From Abyssibius alkaniclasticus (GTDB taxonomy: Bacteria > Pseudomonadota > Alphaproteobacteria > Rhodobacterales > Rhodobacteraceae): a stretch of DNA of 64,000 nt. Shown here one piece after another: positions 17,541-28,351 of the stretch. The notes beneath the pieces are model-generated. The model was not told the origin of the DNA. It saw only the letters and a list, made by a program, of their open reading frames with translations, and did no database searches. The stretch spans positions 1,706,501 through 1,770,500 of the forward strand of contig NZ_CP095732.1 of the NCBI RefSeq assembly GCF_020447305.1, in the 5' to 3' direction. Numbering within the stretch: the stretch's first letter is position 1; each line of letters begins with the position of its first letter. Both the position numbers and the translations under genes were made by a program.

Positions 17541-19033
17541 ACAAGCCGAATATTCTGATATTCATGGTCGACCAGTTGAACGGCACGCTGTTTCCAGATG
17601 GCCCTGCCGACTGGCTTCACGCCCCGAACCTGAAGGCATTGGCCGCTCGTTCGGTGCGTTTTGCGCGCAGCTACACCGCCAGCCCGCTTTGCGCGCCGGG
17701 GCGGGCGAGCTTCATGTCGGGGCAATTGCCCAGCCGCACGGGGGTTTATGACAATGCCGCCGAATTTCGCAGCGATATCCCGACCTATGCGCACCATCTG
17801 CGCCGCGCGGGCTATCAGACCTGCCTGTCGGGCAAAATGCATTTTGTTGGCCCCGACCAGTTGCACGGTTTCGAGCAGCGCCTGACGACCGACATTTACC
17901 CCGCCGATTTTGGCTGGACGCCCGACTACCGCAAACCCGGCGAGCGGATCGACTGGTGGTATCACAATATGGCCAGCGTCACCGGCGCCGGTGTCGCCGA
18001 AATTTCCAATCAGATGGAATATGACGATGAGGTCGCCTTTCATGCCCGCGCCAAGGTGTATGACCTTGCGCGCGGCAAGGATGAGCGGCCGTGGATGCTG
18101 ACCGTCAGCTTCACCCACCCGCATGACCCCTATGTCGCGCGGCGCAAATACTGGGACATGTATGCGGATTGCGCCCATTTGCTGCCCCAGGTTCCGGCAC
18201 TGGACTATGCCGACCATGACAGCCATTCGCAGCGCATTTTCGATGCGAATGACTGGCGCAGCTATACAATCGAAGATGAACATATCCGCCGCGCGCGCCG
18301 CGCCTATTTCGCCAATATCAGCTATCTGGATGACAAGATCGGCGAGGTGATGGAGGCGCTGCGCGGCACGCGGGCCGAGGAGAATACCATCATCCTGTTC
18401 GTATCGGACCACGGCGACATGCTGGGTGAACGCGGGCTTTGGTATAAGATGAACTTCTTTGAAGGTTCATCGCGCGTGCCGCTGATGATTGCCGGCGCGG
18501 GGCTTGCACCGCAACGCATCGACACGCCCGTCTCTACAATGGATGTCACCCCGACGCTGGCCGATCTGGCGGGTATTGATCTGGCCGAGGTGATGCCCTG
18601 GAGCGATGGCGAAAGCCTGCTGCCGCTGGCGCGCGGCACGGGCGGGCATGGGCCGGTTTGCATGGAATATGCCGCCGAGGCGAGCATCGCCCCGCTGGTG
18701 TGTGTGGTGGATGGCGATTGGAAATACAGCGCCTGTTGGGCCGATGCGCCGATGGCGTTCAACCTGGCCGATGACCCGCACGAGTTGACCAGCCGCGCCG
18801 ATGAAGCTGGAGAACTGGCCGCTTTCGTGGCCGAGAAATGGGATTTGCAAGCCTTTGACGATGCCGTGCGCGCCAGCCAGGCGCGCCGTTGGGTTGTTTA
18901 CGAGGCTTTGCGCAACGGCGCCTATTTCCCGTGGGATTTCCAGCCGCTTCAAAAAGCATCCGAGCGGTATATGCGCAACCATATGGATTTGAACATCGTC
19001 GAATCTTCCAACCGATTTCCAAGGGGCGAATAA
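17537..19033 (+). CDS. betC: Choline-sulfatase
   Basis: Hydrolyses choline-O-sulfate to choline and sulfate in the cytoplasm, feeding betaine synthesis. The 498-residue chain has the sulfatase signature CAPGR at residues 52-56, where Cys52 is expected to become formylglycine. N-terminal metal ligands lie in [10 protein letters not shown], and further metal ligands in [11 protein letters not shown] near 290. The C-terminal tail (residues about 440-498) fits the choline-sulfatase C-terminal domain. Coupled to betI by 4 nt and to betB by TAATG. Whether an anaerobic or FGE-type maturase exists is not visible here. Confidence 0.94.
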   Translation: MNKPNILIFMVDQLNGTLFPDGPADWLHAPNLKALAARSVRFARSYTASPLCAPGRASFMSGQLPSRTGVYDNAAEFRSDIPTYAHHLRRAGYQTCLSGKMHFVGPDQLHGFEQRLTTDIYPADFGWTPDYRKPGERIDWWYHNMASVTGAGVAEISNQMEYDDEVAFHARAKVYDLARGKDERPWMLTVSFTHPHDPYVARRKYWDMYADCAHLLPQVPALDYADHDSHSQRIFDANDWRSYTIEDEHIRRARRAYFANISYLDDKIGEVMEALRGTRAEENTIILFVSDHGDMLGERGLWYKMNFFEGSSRVPLMIAGAGLAPQRIDTPVSTMDVTPTLADLAGIDLAEVMPWSDGESLLPLARGTGGHGPVCMEYAAEASIAPLVCVVDGDWKYSACWADAPMAFNLADDPHELTSRADEAGELAAFVAEKWDLQAFDDAVRASQARRWVVYEALRNGAYFPWDFQPLQKASERYMRNHMDLNIVESSNRFPRGE

Positions 19034-20496
19034 TGCGCGCACAACCCAAAGCCAGCCATTTCATCAATGGCGAATATGTCGAAGACACGGCAGGCCGCGT
19101 GATCGAATGCATCTATCCGGCTACCGGCGAGGTGGTTGCCAGGCTGCATGCCGCAACGCCTGCCGTGGTTGAACGCGCGCTTGCAGCCGCCAGGGTCGCA
19201 CAGGCTGACTGGGCCGCGCGCAAACCTGTGGAACGCGGGCGCATTCTGCAGCGCGCCGCCGCCATCATGCGCGAACGCAACCACGCCCTTTCGGTGCTGG
19301 AAACGCTGGACACCGGCAAACCGCTGCAAGAAACCCTGGTCGCCGATGCAACATCCGGTGCCGAGGCGCTGGAGTTTTATGGCGGCATGATTGCCAGTGT
19401 CACCGGCGACTATATCCCGCTTGGCGGTGATTTTGCCTATACAATGCGCGAAGCACTTGGCGTGTGCGTGGGCATTGGCGCCTGGAATTACCCCACGCAA
19501 ATCGCCTGCTGGAAGGGCGCGCCGGCGCTGGCCTGCGGCAATGCGATGATCTTCAAACCTTCGGAAACCACCCCGCTATGCGCGCTGCAGGTCGCCGAAA
19601 TTCTGCACGAGGCTGGCTTGCCCGCCGGGCTTTACAACGTCGTGCAGGGCTATGGCGATGTTGGCGCGGCGCTCATTTCCGATGCACGCGTTGACAAGGT
19701 TTCGCTTACAGGCTCGGTGCCGACAGGCCAAAAGGTGGCCGCGCTGGCGGCGGGCGGCATGAAGCATGTGACAATGGAGCTTGGCGGCAAATCCCCGCTG
19801 ATCGTGTTTGACGATGCCGATATCGAAGCCGCGATTGGCGGTGCGATGCTGGGCAATTTCTATTCTGCCGGGCAGGTCTGCTCCAACGGCACGCGGGTTT
19901 ATGTGCAGGCAGGCATCAAGCAGAAATTCCTGGCGCGGCTTGCAGAGCGCACCGCCGCCATGATTATGGGCGACCCGATGGATGAGGCCGTGAATTTCGG
20001 GCCGATGGTTTCTGCCGCGCAGCAGGCCAAGGTGATGGACTATATCGCCATTGGTAAGGGAGAGGGCGCGCGGCTGGTTGCAGGCGGCACCGCCCCGAAG
20101 CTGCCCGGCTTCGAGGCGGGCTGCTTCATCGCCCCCACGGTCTTTGCCGACGTGACGGATACTATGCGCATCGCGCGCGAGGAAATTTTCGGCCCCGTCA
20201 TGTGCGTGCTGGATTTCGAGGATGAGGCCGAGGTGATTGCCCGCGCCAATGACACCGAATTCGGCCTGTCGGCCGGTGTGTTTACCGCCGATCTGACCCG
20301 CGCACACCGGGTGATTGGCCAGCTTGAGGCAGGCACCTGCTGGATCAACGCCTATAATCTTGCGCCCGTTGAAATGCCCTTTGGTGGCAGCAAAATGTCG
20401 GGTGTGGGGCGCGAGAATGCGCGCGCGGCGATTGAGCATTATAGCCAGGTCAAGTCGGTTTATGTCGGTATGGGTGGCGTGGATGCGCCCTGGTAA
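19033..20496 (+). CDS. betB: Betaine-aldehyde dehydrogenase
   Basis: Oxidises betaine aldehyde to glycine betaine with NAD(P)+. The 487-residue chain shows the catalytic Glu motif MELGGKSP near residue 252, the catalytic Cys in GQVCSNGTR near 286, and the cofactor region [20 protein letters not shown] near 155. Start ATG at 19033 shares its A with the betC stop. The gap to betA is 133 nt and holds two hairpins. Confidence 0.95.
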   Translation: MRAQPKASHFINGEYVEDTAGRVIECIYPATGEVVARLHAATPAVVERALAAARVAQADWAARKPVERGRILQRAAAIMRERNHALSVLETLDTGKPLQETLVADATSGAEALEFYGGMIASVTGDYIPLGGDFAYTMREALGVCVGIGAWNYPTQIACWKGAPALACGNAMIFKPSETTPLCALQVAEILHEAGLPAGLYNVVQGYGDVGAALISDARVDKVSLTGSVPTGQKVAALAAGGMKHVTMELGGKSPLIVFDDADIEAAIGGAMLGNFYSAGQVCSNGTRVYVQAGIKQKFLARLAERTAAMIMGDPMDEAVNFGPMVSAAQQAKVMDYIAIGKGEGARLVAGGTAPKLPGFEAGCFIAPTVFADVTDTMRIAREEIFGPVMCVLDFEDEAEVIARANDTEFGLSAGVFTADLTRAHRVIGQLEAGTCWINAYNLAPVEMPFGGSKMSGVGRENARAAIEHYSQVKSVYVGMGGVDAPW

Positions 20497-20540
20497 GGGT
20501 GCCGCGCCAAGGGGAAACGAGGCTCTCCCGCCCACGGAAA

Positions 20541-20601
20541 CTGCATCCAAGATGCAGGCCCGCGGTTGGGCCGGGCAGATTGCGCGCGGGCGCAATCTGC
20601 C
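20541..20601 (+). repeat. Two hairpins in the betB-betA gap
   Basis: CTGCATC/GATGCAG (20541-20547 and 20551-20557) forms a 7-bp stem with a 3-nt loop. GGCAGATTGCGC/GCGCAATCTGCC (20574-20585 and 20590-20601) forms a perfect 12-bp stem with a 4-nt loop. No T-run follows either, so they look like RNA stability or processing elements, or a dispersed repeat, rather than a terminator. Confidence 0.6.
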
Positions 20602-20629
20602 AAGACAGTCCAGGTGTTAGGATCAGACG

Positions 20630-22291
20630 ATGAACGCGGATTTTGTGATTATCGGGGCAGGCTCGGCAGGCTCGGCTCTGGCCTATCGGCTAAGCGAGGA
20701 TGGCGCGCATTCGGTGTTGGTGCTGGAGTTTGGCGGCAGCGATATTGGCCCCTTCATCCAGATGCCTGCCGCCCTGTCCTACCCGATGAACATGCGCCGC
20801 TATGACTGGGGCTTTGAAAGCGAGCCGGAGCCGCATTTGGGGGGGCGCCGCCTTGCAACCCCGCGCGGCAAGGTGATTGGCGGGTCATCCTCCATCAACG
20901 GCATGGTCTATGTGCGCGGCCATGCGCGCGATTTTGACCATTGGGCAGAACTGGGCGCCGATGGCTGGGCTTACGCCGATGTGCTGCCCTATTTCAAACG
21001 CATGGAGCATTGGCACGAGGGCGGGCATGGCGGCAATCCCGCCTGGCGCGGCACGTCCGGCCCGCTGCATGTTACGCGTGGTCCGCGCAAGAACCCGTTG
21101 TTTGAAGCCTTTGTAAAGGCGGGAGAACAGGCCGGGTTCGAGCGCACCGACGATTATAATGGCGAGAAGCAGGAAGGCTTTGGCCCGATGGAGCAGACCG
21201 TGTGGCGCGGGCGGCGCTGGTCGGCGGCCAACGCCTATCTGCGCCCGGCGCTCAGGCGCAAAAACTGCAACCTTCTGCGCTGTTTCGTGCGCCGCGTGAT
21301 CATTGAAGAGGGTCGCGCAACGGGGGTAGAGGTTGAGCGTGGCGGCAAGATCGAGGTGATCAGGGCCAACCGTGAGGTGATTATCGCCGCCTCGGCCATC
21401 AATTCACCCAAAATCCTTATGCTTTCGGGGGTCGGGCCTGCCGCGCACCTGGCCGAACACGGCATTGATGTGCTGGCCGACCGCGCCGGCGTGGGCCAGA
21501 ACCTGCAAGACCATCTGGAGCTTTACATCCAGCAGGCCAGCACCAAGCCCATAACGCTTTACAAGCACTGGAACCTTGTTTCCAAGGCCTTTATCGGCGC
21601 GCAATGGCTGTTTACCAAAACCGGGCTTGGCGCGTCGAACCAGTTTGAAAGTGCTGCCTTTGTGCGTTCGGCTGCGGGAGTCGAATATCCCGATATCCAG
21701 TATCACTTCCTGCCAATGGCCATTCGCTATGATGGCAAGGCGGCGGCGGAAGGCCACGGCTATCAGGCGCATGTCGGCCCGATGCGCAGCGCATCACGCG
21801 GGGCGGTAACCCTGGCCAGCCGCGACCCGAAGGCCGCACCGCGCATCCGGTTCAATTATATGAGCAAGGCTCAGGATTGGGCCGATTTTCGCCACTGCAT
21901 CCGCCTGACGCGCGAAATTTTCGGCCAGGCGGCGTTTGACGAGTTCCGCGGCATAGAAATCCAGCCGCGTGCGCATGTGCAAAGCGATGACGCGCTTGAT
22001 GACTTTATCCGCGACCATGCCGAAAGCGCCTATCATCCTTGCGGCACGGCGCGTATGGGCCGGGCAGATGACCCGATGGCCGTGGTCGACCCGGAATGCC
22101 GGGTGATTGGTGTCGAGCGGCTGCGTCTGGCCGATAGCTCGGTCTTTCCGCGCATAACCAACGGCAATCTGAACGCGCCCTCGATCATGGTCGGGGAAAA
22201 GGCGGCAGACCATATTCTGGGCAAAGCCTTGCTGCCAGCCAGCAATGACGAACCCTGGATCAACCCGCGCTGGAAAGAGGCGGACCGCTAA
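20630..22291 (+). CDS. betA: Choline dehydrogenase (GMC oxidoreductase)
   Basis: FAD-dependent, membrane-associated enzyme that oxidises choline to betaine aldehyde and passes electrons to the respiratory chain. The 553-residue chain starts with the FAD-binding motif [16 protein letters not shown], has the GMC signature near residue 80 ([18 protein letters not shown]), and the catalytic His region [10 protein letters not shown] near 467. It is the last bet gene. Its stop overlaps the convergent membrane protein gene by 4 nt. Confidence 0.95.
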   Translation: MNADFVIIGAGSAGSALAYRLSEDGAHSVLVLEFGGSDIGPFIQMPAALSYPMNMRRYDWGFESEPEPHLGGRRLATPRGKVIGGSSSINGMVYVRGHARDFDHWAELGADGWAYADVLPYFKRMEHWHEGGHGGNPAWRGTSGPLHVTRGPRKNPLFEAFVKAGEQAGFERTDDYNGEKQEGFGPMEQTVWRGRRWSAANAYLRPALRRKNCNLLRCFVRRVIIEEGRATGVEVERGGKIEVIRANREVIIAASAINSPKILMLSGVGPAAHLAEHGIDVLADRAGVGQNLQDHLELYIQQASTKPITLYKHWNLVSKAFIGAQWLFTKTGLGASNQFESAAFVRSAAGVEYPDIQYHFLPMAIRYDGKAAAEGHGYQAHVGPMRSASRGAVTLASRDPKAAPRIRFNYMSKAQDWADFRHCIRLTREIFGQAAFDEFRGIEIQPRAHVQSDDALDDFIRDHAESAYHPCGTARMGRADDPMAVVDPECRVIGVERLRLADSSVFPRITNGNLNAPSIMVGEKAADHILGKALLPASNDEPWINPRWKEADR

Positions 22292-23235
22292 AGATCGCAG
22301 ACGCCTTGCAGGGCGACCCATGACTGATCGTCCAGTGCCAGCGGCTGGGGGGTTTCATCCTCTATTCCCAGTGCGGCCGTGCTTATGCGCGCGGCGCGCA
22401 GCATCTCGGCGGCACGCGCCGGGTTATGGCCGTGCGGGGCGCTATGCAGCGCCGCCAGCAGCGCCTGGTCATCGGGCCATCCACGCAGCAAAAAGCCCAT
22501 GACCTGCCACAAATCCAACCCGTCGAGCAGTTTGCGCATGGGGTCGTCGCCCGCGCCGCTGGTTTCGGCCAAGGCAATTTCGGCAGCCAGCGCTTCAGGG
22601 GTTGCAAGCCGCTCGATCAGTTTGCGGCCAATGACGAAGGTGCCATCGGGCAGGGCAAGCAGGGCGGGGCCAGCCCCTTCGATGAACACGATCGCGCGCG
22701 GGGCACTGCCTGGGTAAAGCCGGGATGACAGAAGCGCCAGGGCGCGGCTGGCCTGCACGGTTTCGCATTGCCGCCCCAAACGCTCGGCCAGCTTGTCCGA
22801 CAGGGCGCGCGCACGCACGGGTGGTGTGTTGCTGGCGATCTGGGCGCGCAGCATGTTGGGCACCTTGGCCACGCCCAGCCCGATGGCCACGACCAGTCCG
22901 CAGGCAATCAGCGTTTTCCAGACCGGGGTTTTGCGCCTGGGCTTCGGGCGGTTCAGCGCAGCGGAGACGGTTTCAATCGCCTCGATCATCAGCGGATCGG
23001 TGATCAGCAAAGTTTCTTCGGCATCATCATCAACCGCATAGAGGCTGGCCTCTTCATCCTGGGCGATGCGGCGCAGCGCCGACAACGCCCAATGAGCCAG
23101 CGTTTCGTCTTGTAACGAGGTGATGTTCAGCGTGGCCTTGCCAAAACCGACCACAACCTCACGCAGGGGCGCATCGGGCTCGGCGCGCCAATGGCCGATG
23201 GCTTCCAGCCGTTCAAACTTTCGCAACGCGGTCAT
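22288..23235 (-). CDS. Membrane protein with degenerate M48 peptidase-like domain
   Basis: A 315-residue protein with no HEXXH motif. Residues about 105-125 ([20 protein letters not shown]) form one membrane span. The following domain mirrors the M48 (HtpX/Oma1-like) order: a helix, then [30 protein letters not shown], where active members read like LPGG-[strand]-TRGLL-[helix]-LAAVLAHEIGH. Here the zinc-binding His residues are replaced (EIALAE). I therefore read it as a catalytically dead relative. The N-terminal 90 residues are a separate domain. It faces betA tail to tail. Function unknown. Confidence 0.6.
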   Translation of the reverse strand: MTALRKFERLEAIGHWRAEPDAPLREVVVGFGKATLNITSLQDETLAHWALSALRRIAQDEEASLYAVDDDAEETLLITDPLMIEAIETVSAALNRPKPRRKTPVWKTLIACGLVVAIGLGVAKVPNMLRAQIASNTPPVRARALSDKLAERLGRQCETVQASRALALLSSRLYPGSAPRAIVFIEGAGPALLALPDGTFVIGRKLIERLATPEALAAEIALAETSGAGDDPMRKLLDGLDLWQVMGFLLRGWPDDQALLAALHSAPHGHNPARAAEMLRAARISTAALGIEDETPQPLALDDQSWVALQGVCDL

Positions 23236-23366
23236 TCATACTCATCCTAAGCCTTGCCCTGACTAGCCGCATTCGGGGCCATGCTGCAAGGCTGGCGTTG
23301 ACAAGTTGTGCCAAAACGTCACTTTCTGGGCCGGCGGGCCGTTCACGCCAATGCAGGAGAGCAGTT

Positions 23367-24284
23367 ATGAATAGCGCGGTTTTGCGCAGCGGTATGCTGA
23401 TCGTTGCGGGCATGGCGATAATTGGCCTGATCGACAACTTCGTTTTCATCATCATGCGCGAGGCGAGCCTGTGGCAGTTTCATGCTTTTCGCACATTGCT
23501 CAGCCTGCCGCTCATCTGGCTTGTCGCGCGCTTCCTGAAGCTTGCAACGCGCCCGAAACGGCCTTGGCGTGTGGGCTTGCGCAGCCTTGTTCTGGCCATT
23601 TCGATGATGCTGTATTTTGGCAGCCTGCCGCTGATGCCCATTGCCCAGGCGGGGGCGGGCCTGTTTACCGCGCCCATTTGGGTGCTGGTGTTTTCTGCCC
23701 TGCTGTTTGGCCAGCGTATCGGCCCAAGGCGGCTGGTTGCCGTGGCCATTGGCAGCCTTGGGGTCATCGCCATCATGCGGCCCGATGCGGCGAATTTTTC
23801 GGTGTTCACGCTTATGCCCGTGGCGGCGGGGGCGTTTTATGCGCTGGCCAATATTCTGGCGCGGCGCTGGTGTGCCGACGAGCCCACGCTTGGCGTTCTG
23901 GCCGGATCATTCGCGGCGCTTGGCCTTGTTGGTGCCGGCGCCATGCTGGTGCTGACCCTTGTGCCGCTGCACCCCGATATGGCCGACCCCGCCGCTTTTC
24001 TGATGCGCGGCTACGCGCCGCCAACCCCGGCTTTCTGGTGGTGGACTTTGGTGCAGGCGGTCGGTTCATTGCTGGCCGTCGGGCTGGCCACGCGCGCCTA
24101 TCAGGGCGCCGATACCAGCTATGTGACGATCTTTGAATATTCCTTCCTGCTCTTTGCCAGCTTCTGGGGCTGGCAGTTGAATGATCAGGTGGTCGATATG
24201 CGCGGGGCGCTTGGCCTTGCGCTGATCATTGCAGCAGGCGCAATTGCCGCTTACAGCGCCGAACGGCGGGCCGCTGTTTCATGA
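23367..24284 (+). CDS. EamA/DMT-family transporter
   Basis: A 305-residue ten-span membrane protein with two EamA repeats; the first ends TAPIWVLVFSALLFGQRIGP. It presumably exports a small metabolite; cargo unknown. The ATG at 23367 has AGGAG 7 nt upstream; a longer frame from 23298 has out-of-family sequence. Its stop overlaps the sulfotransferase start by ATGA, so the two are translationally coupled. Confidence 0.88.
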   Translation: MNSAVLRSGMLIVAGMAIIGLIDNFVFIIMREASLWQFHAFRTLLSLPLIWLVARFLKLATRPKRPWRVGLRSLVLAISMMLYFGSLPLMPIAQAGAGLFTAPIWVLVFSALLFGQRIGPRRLVAVAIGSLGVIAIMRPDAANFSVFTLMPVAAGAFYALANILARRWCADEPTLGVLAGSFAALGLVGAGAMLVLTLVPLHPDMADPAAFLMRGYAPPTPAFWWWTLVQAVGSLLAVGLATRAYQGADTSYVTIFEYSFLLFASFWGWQLNDQVVDMRGALGLALIIAAGAIAAYSAERRAAVS

Positions 24285-24943
24285 TCATCTGCCACAGCCA
24301 CCGCTTCATCTACATCCACCCGCCAAAAACCGCGGGCACGGCAGTTTCTGTGGCGCTTGGCGCGTTATGCGGGCCGGATGATGCGCAGATCGGTGACTGG
24401 CCGGGCGCAAGCTATGCGCAGCCTGAGGCTTTGAAAGGGCTTGGCAAACACGCCCCGCTGGCCATGCTGAAGGCGCGGACCATCTGGAGCGATATTTCCG
24501 AGTATCGACGGGTGCTAAGCACGCGCAATTCCTGGGACAGGATGGTGTCGTTCTACCACTGGGCGCGGGTGCAGGATTTCGAGCATATCCAAATCAAAAT
24601 CGCCAAAGAACATGACTTTGCGGGGTTTCTGCGGCATCGGCGCATACAGAACAGCTTTCGCACCGCGCCCTATCGCAACTATATCGCCACGCCGGATTTT
24701 ACGCTTGCTGCTGAGAATCTGGGTGAAGGATTGGCCGGGCTTGGTGCGGCCTTGGGGGTAGACCTTTCTGCACCCGAACGCATAAACGCATCGGGCCGCC
24801 AGCGTGACTGGCGGCCCTATTATTCCAACGAAACCCGTGCGCTTGTGGCCGATATTTGCGCAGTCGACATATCCGATCATGGCTATGAGTTTGACGATGC
24901 GGCGCGCCTTCAGGCGGCAGCGGCCGGCGCAAAGCGGGTATAG
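24281..24943 (+). CDS. Sulfotransferase-family protein
   Basis: A 220-residue PAPS-dependent sulfotransferase fold. The 5'-phosphosulfate loop is near residue 13 (YIHPPKTAGTAVSVAL) and the 3'-phosphate motif is STRNSWDRMVSFYHWAR near 84, where Arg and Ser are the expected contacts. The acceptor is unknown; in bacteria such enzymes modify cell-surface sugars, lipids or small molecules. It is coupled to a DMT exporter, and its 3' end overlaps the convergent fadJ-like gene by 34 nt. Confidence 0.8.
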   Translation: MIICHSHRFIYIHPPKTAGTAVSVALGALCGPDDAQIGDWPGASYAQPEALKGLGKHAPLAMLKARTIWSDISEYRRVLSTRNSWDRMVSFYHWARVQDFEHIQIKIAKEHDFAGFLRHRRIQNSFRTAPYRNYIATPDFTLAAENLGEGLAGLGAALGVDLSAPERINASGRQRDWRPYYSNETRALVADICAVDISDHGYEFDDAARLQAAAAGAKRV

Positions 24944-27111
24944 AAGCCTTCGCCCTTTTCGGCCAATTCGCGCAGCAAGGCTGGGGCTTTGAACCGCGCA
25001 CCATGTGCCGCCTCAAGGCTGTCACACAACTCAACCGCCTTGGCGGCACCGATCATATCGAGCCAGCTGAACGGGCCGCCCGACCAGGGCAGATAGCCCC
25101 AGCCAAGAATGGCACCGACATCGCCTTCGCGGATATCGGTCAGCACGCCTTGTTCGAATGCGCGCACGGCTTCCAGCGTTTGCACCATAACTAGGCGGTT
25201 CTTCACCTCGGCAAAATCGGGCTGCTCGGCTGCCTGTGGCCAGTGTTCGGCCAGACCGGGCCAAAGCTGCCTGCGCTTGCCCTTGTCGTCATAGTCGTAG
25301 TAACCCGCCCCCGATTTGCGGCCAAGGCGGCCCAGTTCATAGAGTTTGAACAGCACCTCATCGGCCCTGGCGGCGGCTTCGGGGTAATCCGCACCCATCG
25401 CGGCCCTTGTCGCCTTGGCGATTTTCACACCAAGGTCGATCGAGGTTTCGTCGTTCAGCTGCAAGGGGCCAACGGGCAGGCCAAGCTGCTGGGCGGCATG
25501 TTCGATCAGCGCGGGGTTCACGCCCTCGGCCACCATCATCACACCCTCGTTGATATAGGGGATGATGCAGCGATTGGCGTAGAAGAACCGCGCATCATTC
25601 ACCACAATCGGGGTTTTGCGGATTTGGCGCACGAAGTCGAGCGCCTTGGCCACCGCACGATCGCCCGTGCCCTTACCCTTGATGATTTCGACCAGTGCCA
25701 TTTTATCAACCGGCGAAAAGAAATGGATGCCGATAAAATCATCCGGGCGGGAGGAGGCTTTGGCCAGCGAGGTGATGGGCAGGGTCGAGGTGTTGGTCGC
25801 AAAAACCGCACCCTTGCCGATAACCGCCTCGGCCTTTGCAGTCACCTCAGCCTTCACGCCGGGGTCTTCAAACACCGCCTCTATGACCAGGTCACAGCCT
25901 GCAAGAGCTGCGTAATCGGTGGTGGGCAGAATGCGCGCAAGCACCTGTTCCTTCTTTTCAGCCGTGACCTTCTTGCGCTGCATCCCCTTGTCGAGAATTC
26001 CCGCCGCATGGGCCTTGCCGCGCTCGGCCGAAGCCTGTTCGGCGTCGATCAGCACAACCTCTATGCCCGCATTGGCGGCGACATAGGCAATACCGGCCCC
26101 CATCATGCCCGCCCCCAGCACGCCAAGCTTCTTCACGCTTTCATCGCCAATGCCAGCCGGGCGCACCGCGCCTTTTTCAAGCGCGGTTTTGTTGATGAAC
26201 AGGCTGCGGATCATGGCAGAGGAGGTCGGGTTGCACAGGATGCTGGTAAAATGGCGGGCTTCGATGCGAATGGCGGTGTCAAACGGCACGAGCGCGCCTT
26301 CATAGGCGGCGGCCAGCATGGCCTGGGCGGCGGGGTATACGCCATTGGTATTGGCATGAACCATTGCCGATGCGCCGACAAATGTCATGAAGCCAGCCGG
26401 ATGATAGGGCGCACCGCCGGGCATTTTGAAGCCCTTGGCATCCCAGGGTTTCAGAATGTCGGCATCGGTCGCCGCCAACACCCAGGCGCGGGCGGCGGCA
26501 ACCGGGTCATCGGCAACCTCGTCAATGATGCCCGCCGCAGCCGCGCGCGCCGGGTCAAGCAATTTGGCCTCCAGCAGGAAGGGCGACGAGGCCATCAGCC
26601 CAAGCTTGCGCGAAAGCCGCGTCGTGCCGCCCGCGCCGGGGAAAATGCCAACCTGAATTTCCGGAAAGCCGATTTTCGCTTTCGGGTTGTTGGCGGCAAT
26701 GATCCGGTGGCAGGCCAGCGGAATTTCCAACCCGATCCCAAGCGCCGTGCCGGGCAGGGCGGCGACGATCGGCTTGCCGCCCTTGTTGGTTTTGGGGTCC
26801 ATCCCGGCGCGCTCGATCTTGCGCAGAATGCCGTGGATCTGCATCAGCCCTTCAAAGACACCCTTGGCCGGGTTGTTGCCCGCCGCTTCCTTCATTTTGG
26901 CGATGATGTTCAAATCCATCCCGCCTGCAAAATCAGCCTTGCCGGAAGTGATGACACCGCCCTTGGCCCCCGCATCGGCCAGCAACTGGTCGATACAGGC
27001 ATCAAGCTCCGCCCAGCCCTGCATGGAAAGCACGTTCATGGATTTGTCGGGCACATCCCAGGTGATGATCGCAACACCATCGGCGCCAAGCTTATAGGTA
27101 AAATCAGCCAT
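24910..27111 (-). CDS. fadJ: Bifunctional enoyl-CoA hydratase / 3-hydroxyacyl-CoA dehydrogenase
   Basis: The multifunctional alpha subunit of fatty acid beta-oxidation. In the 733-residue chain, residues about 5-190 are the crotonase domain (ALPGTALGIGLEIPLACH, GIFPGAGGTTRLSR), followed by the NAD-binding domain (LGVLGAGMMGAGIAYVAA near 325) and the C-terminal 3HCDH domain (HFFSPVDKMALVEI near 445). Start 27111 follows GGGGGAGAG. It lies 17 nt downstream of the thiolase gene, so both belong to one operon. I cannot separate FadB from FadJ by eye. Confidence 0.92.
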   Translation of the reverse strand: MADFTYKLGADGVAIITWDVPDKSMNVLSMQGWAELDACIDQLLADAGAKGGVITSGKADFAGGMDLNIIAKMKEAAGNNPAKGVFEGLMQIHGILRKIERAGMDPKTNKGGKPIVAALPGTALGIGLEIPLACHRIIAANNPKAKIGFPEIQVGIFPGAGGTTRLSRKLGLMASSPFLLEAKLLDPARAAAAGIIDEVADDPVAAARAWVLAATDADILKPWDAKGFKMPGGAPYHPAGFMTFVGASAMVHANTNGVYPAAQAMLAAAYEGALVPFDTAIRIEARHFTSILCNPTSSAMIRSLFINKTALEKGAVRPAGIGDESVKKLGVLGAGMMGAGIAYVAANAGIEVVLIDAEQASAERGKAHAAGILDKGMQRKKVTAEKKEQVLARILPTTDYAALAGCDLVIEAVFEDPGVKAEVTAKAEAVIGKGAVFATNTSTLPITSLAKASSRPDDFIGIHFFSPVDKMALVEIIKGKGTGDRAVAKALDFVRQIRKTPIVVNDARFFYANRCIIPYINEGVMMVAEGVNPALIEHAAQQLGLPVGPLQLNDETSIDLGVKIAKATRAAMGADYPEAAARADEVLFKLYELGRLGRKSGAGYYDYDDKGKRRQLWPGLAEHWPQAAEQPDFAEVKNRLVMVQTLEAVRAFEQGVLTDIREGDVGAILGWGYLPWSGGPFSWLDMIGAAKAVELCDSLEAAHGARFKAPALLRELAEKGEGFYTRFAPAAAA

Positions 27112-27128
27112 GTTATCTCTCCCCCGGC

Positions 27129-28340
27129 TCAAACGCGTTCGATGATTGTGGCCGCACCCATGCCGGATGCGATGCACAGCGTGGCAAGGCCGGTGCCTTT
27201 GCCGCTGCGCTCCAACTCATCCAGCAGGGTGCCGATCAGAATGGCGCCCGTTGCCCCCAGCGGGTGGCCCATAGCGATAGAGCCGCCATTGACGTTGACC
27301 TTGTCGCTATCGACGTTGAAGCGCTGCATGAAGCGCAGCACGACCGAGGCGAAGGCCTCGTTCACCTCGAACAGGTCAATATCCGAAATGCTCATCCCGC
27401 TATCGGCCAGAATTTTTTCGGTCACGGGCACGGGGCCTGTCAGCATGATCGTCGGATCGGTGCCGATTTTGGCGGTGGCGCGGATGCGCGCGCGAGCTTT
27501 CAGCCCGTATTTCGCACCAAATTCCTTGTTGCCGATCAACACAGCGGCCGAGCCATCCACAATGCCCGAGCTGTTGCCGGCATGGTGGATATGGTTGATC
27601 CGCTCCAAGTGTGGATATTTCAGCAGGGCGATTTTATCAAAGCCGGGCATCATCTCGCCCATATCCTTGAAGCTGGGTTTCAGCGCGCCGAGGCTTTGCA
27701 TATCGGTGCCGGGGCGCATGTATTCGTCGCGCTCGATGATCGGCAGGCCGTTCTGGTCACTGATCGTTACAACCGATTTCGCAAAGCGGTTATCGGCCCA
27801 GGCCGCCGCCGCGCGGCGCTGGCTTTCAACGGCCAAAGCATCGGCATCATCGCGGGAAAACCCGTATTCGGTGGCGATGATATCGGCCGAAATGCCCTGC
27901 GGCACGAAATAGGTTTTCATGGCAAGGCTTGGGTCCACGGCAATCGCAGCCCCGTCGCTGCCCATTGCCACACGGCCCATCATTTCAACCCCGCCAGCAA
28001 TATAGCCCATGCCGGCCCCGCCCTTCACCTGATTGGCGGCAAGGTTCACGGCCTCCATGCCGCTCGCACAAAAACGGTTGATCGCAAGGCCAGGAATGCG
28101 TTCATCGAGGTCCGACAGCAGCACAGCGGAGCGCGCAAGGCAGCCGCCCTGTTCGCCCACTTGCGTGACATTGCCCCAGATCACATCTTCCACCGCATGG
28201 CCATCAAGGCCGTTGCGGTCTTTCAATGCGTTCAGCACGCGCGCCGAAAGCGCCACCGAGGTGACTTCGTGCAGGCTGCCATCGGGGCGGCCCTTGCCGC
28301 GCGGGCTGCGGATTGCATCGTAAATATAGGCTTCGGTCAT
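27129..28340 (-). CDS. fadA: Acetyl-CoA C-acyltransferase (thiolase)
   Basis: Cleaves 3-ketoacyl-CoA to acetyl-CoA and a shortened acyl-CoA. The 403-residue chain shows the catalytic Cys in INRFCASGMEAVN near residue 89, the His region NEAFA near 350 and MGHPLGATGA, and the closing CIASGMGAATIIER with the second catalytic Cys. It lies just upstream of fadJ and just downstream of the GST gene on the minus strand, part of the beta-oxidation operon. Confidence 0.94.
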   Translation of the reverse strand: MTEAYIYDAIRSPRGKGRPDGSLHEVTSVALSARVLNALKDRNGLDGHAVEDVIWGNVTQVGEQGGCLARSAVLLSDLDERIPGLAINRFCASGMEAVNLAANQVKGGAGMGYIAGGVEMMGRVAMGSDGAAIAVDPSLAMKTYFVPQGISADIIATEYGFSRDDADALAVESQRRAAAAWADNRFAKSVVTISDQNGLPIIERDEYMRPGTDMQSLGALKPSFKDMGEMMPGFDKIALLKYPHLERINHIHHAGNSSGIVDGSAAVLIGNKEFGAKYGLKARARIRATAKIGTDPTIMLTGPVPVTEKILADSGMSISDIDLFEVNEAFASVVLRFMQRFNVDSDKVNVNGGSIAMGHPLGATGAILIGTLLDELERSGKGTGLATLCIASGMGAATIIERV

Positions 28341-28351
28341 CGGGGTCTCCT

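Noticed and set aside
25243-27912. 889-codon plus-strand frame
   Set aside because: Antisense to fadJ and fadA; no recognisable domain and low-complexity Gly/His content.
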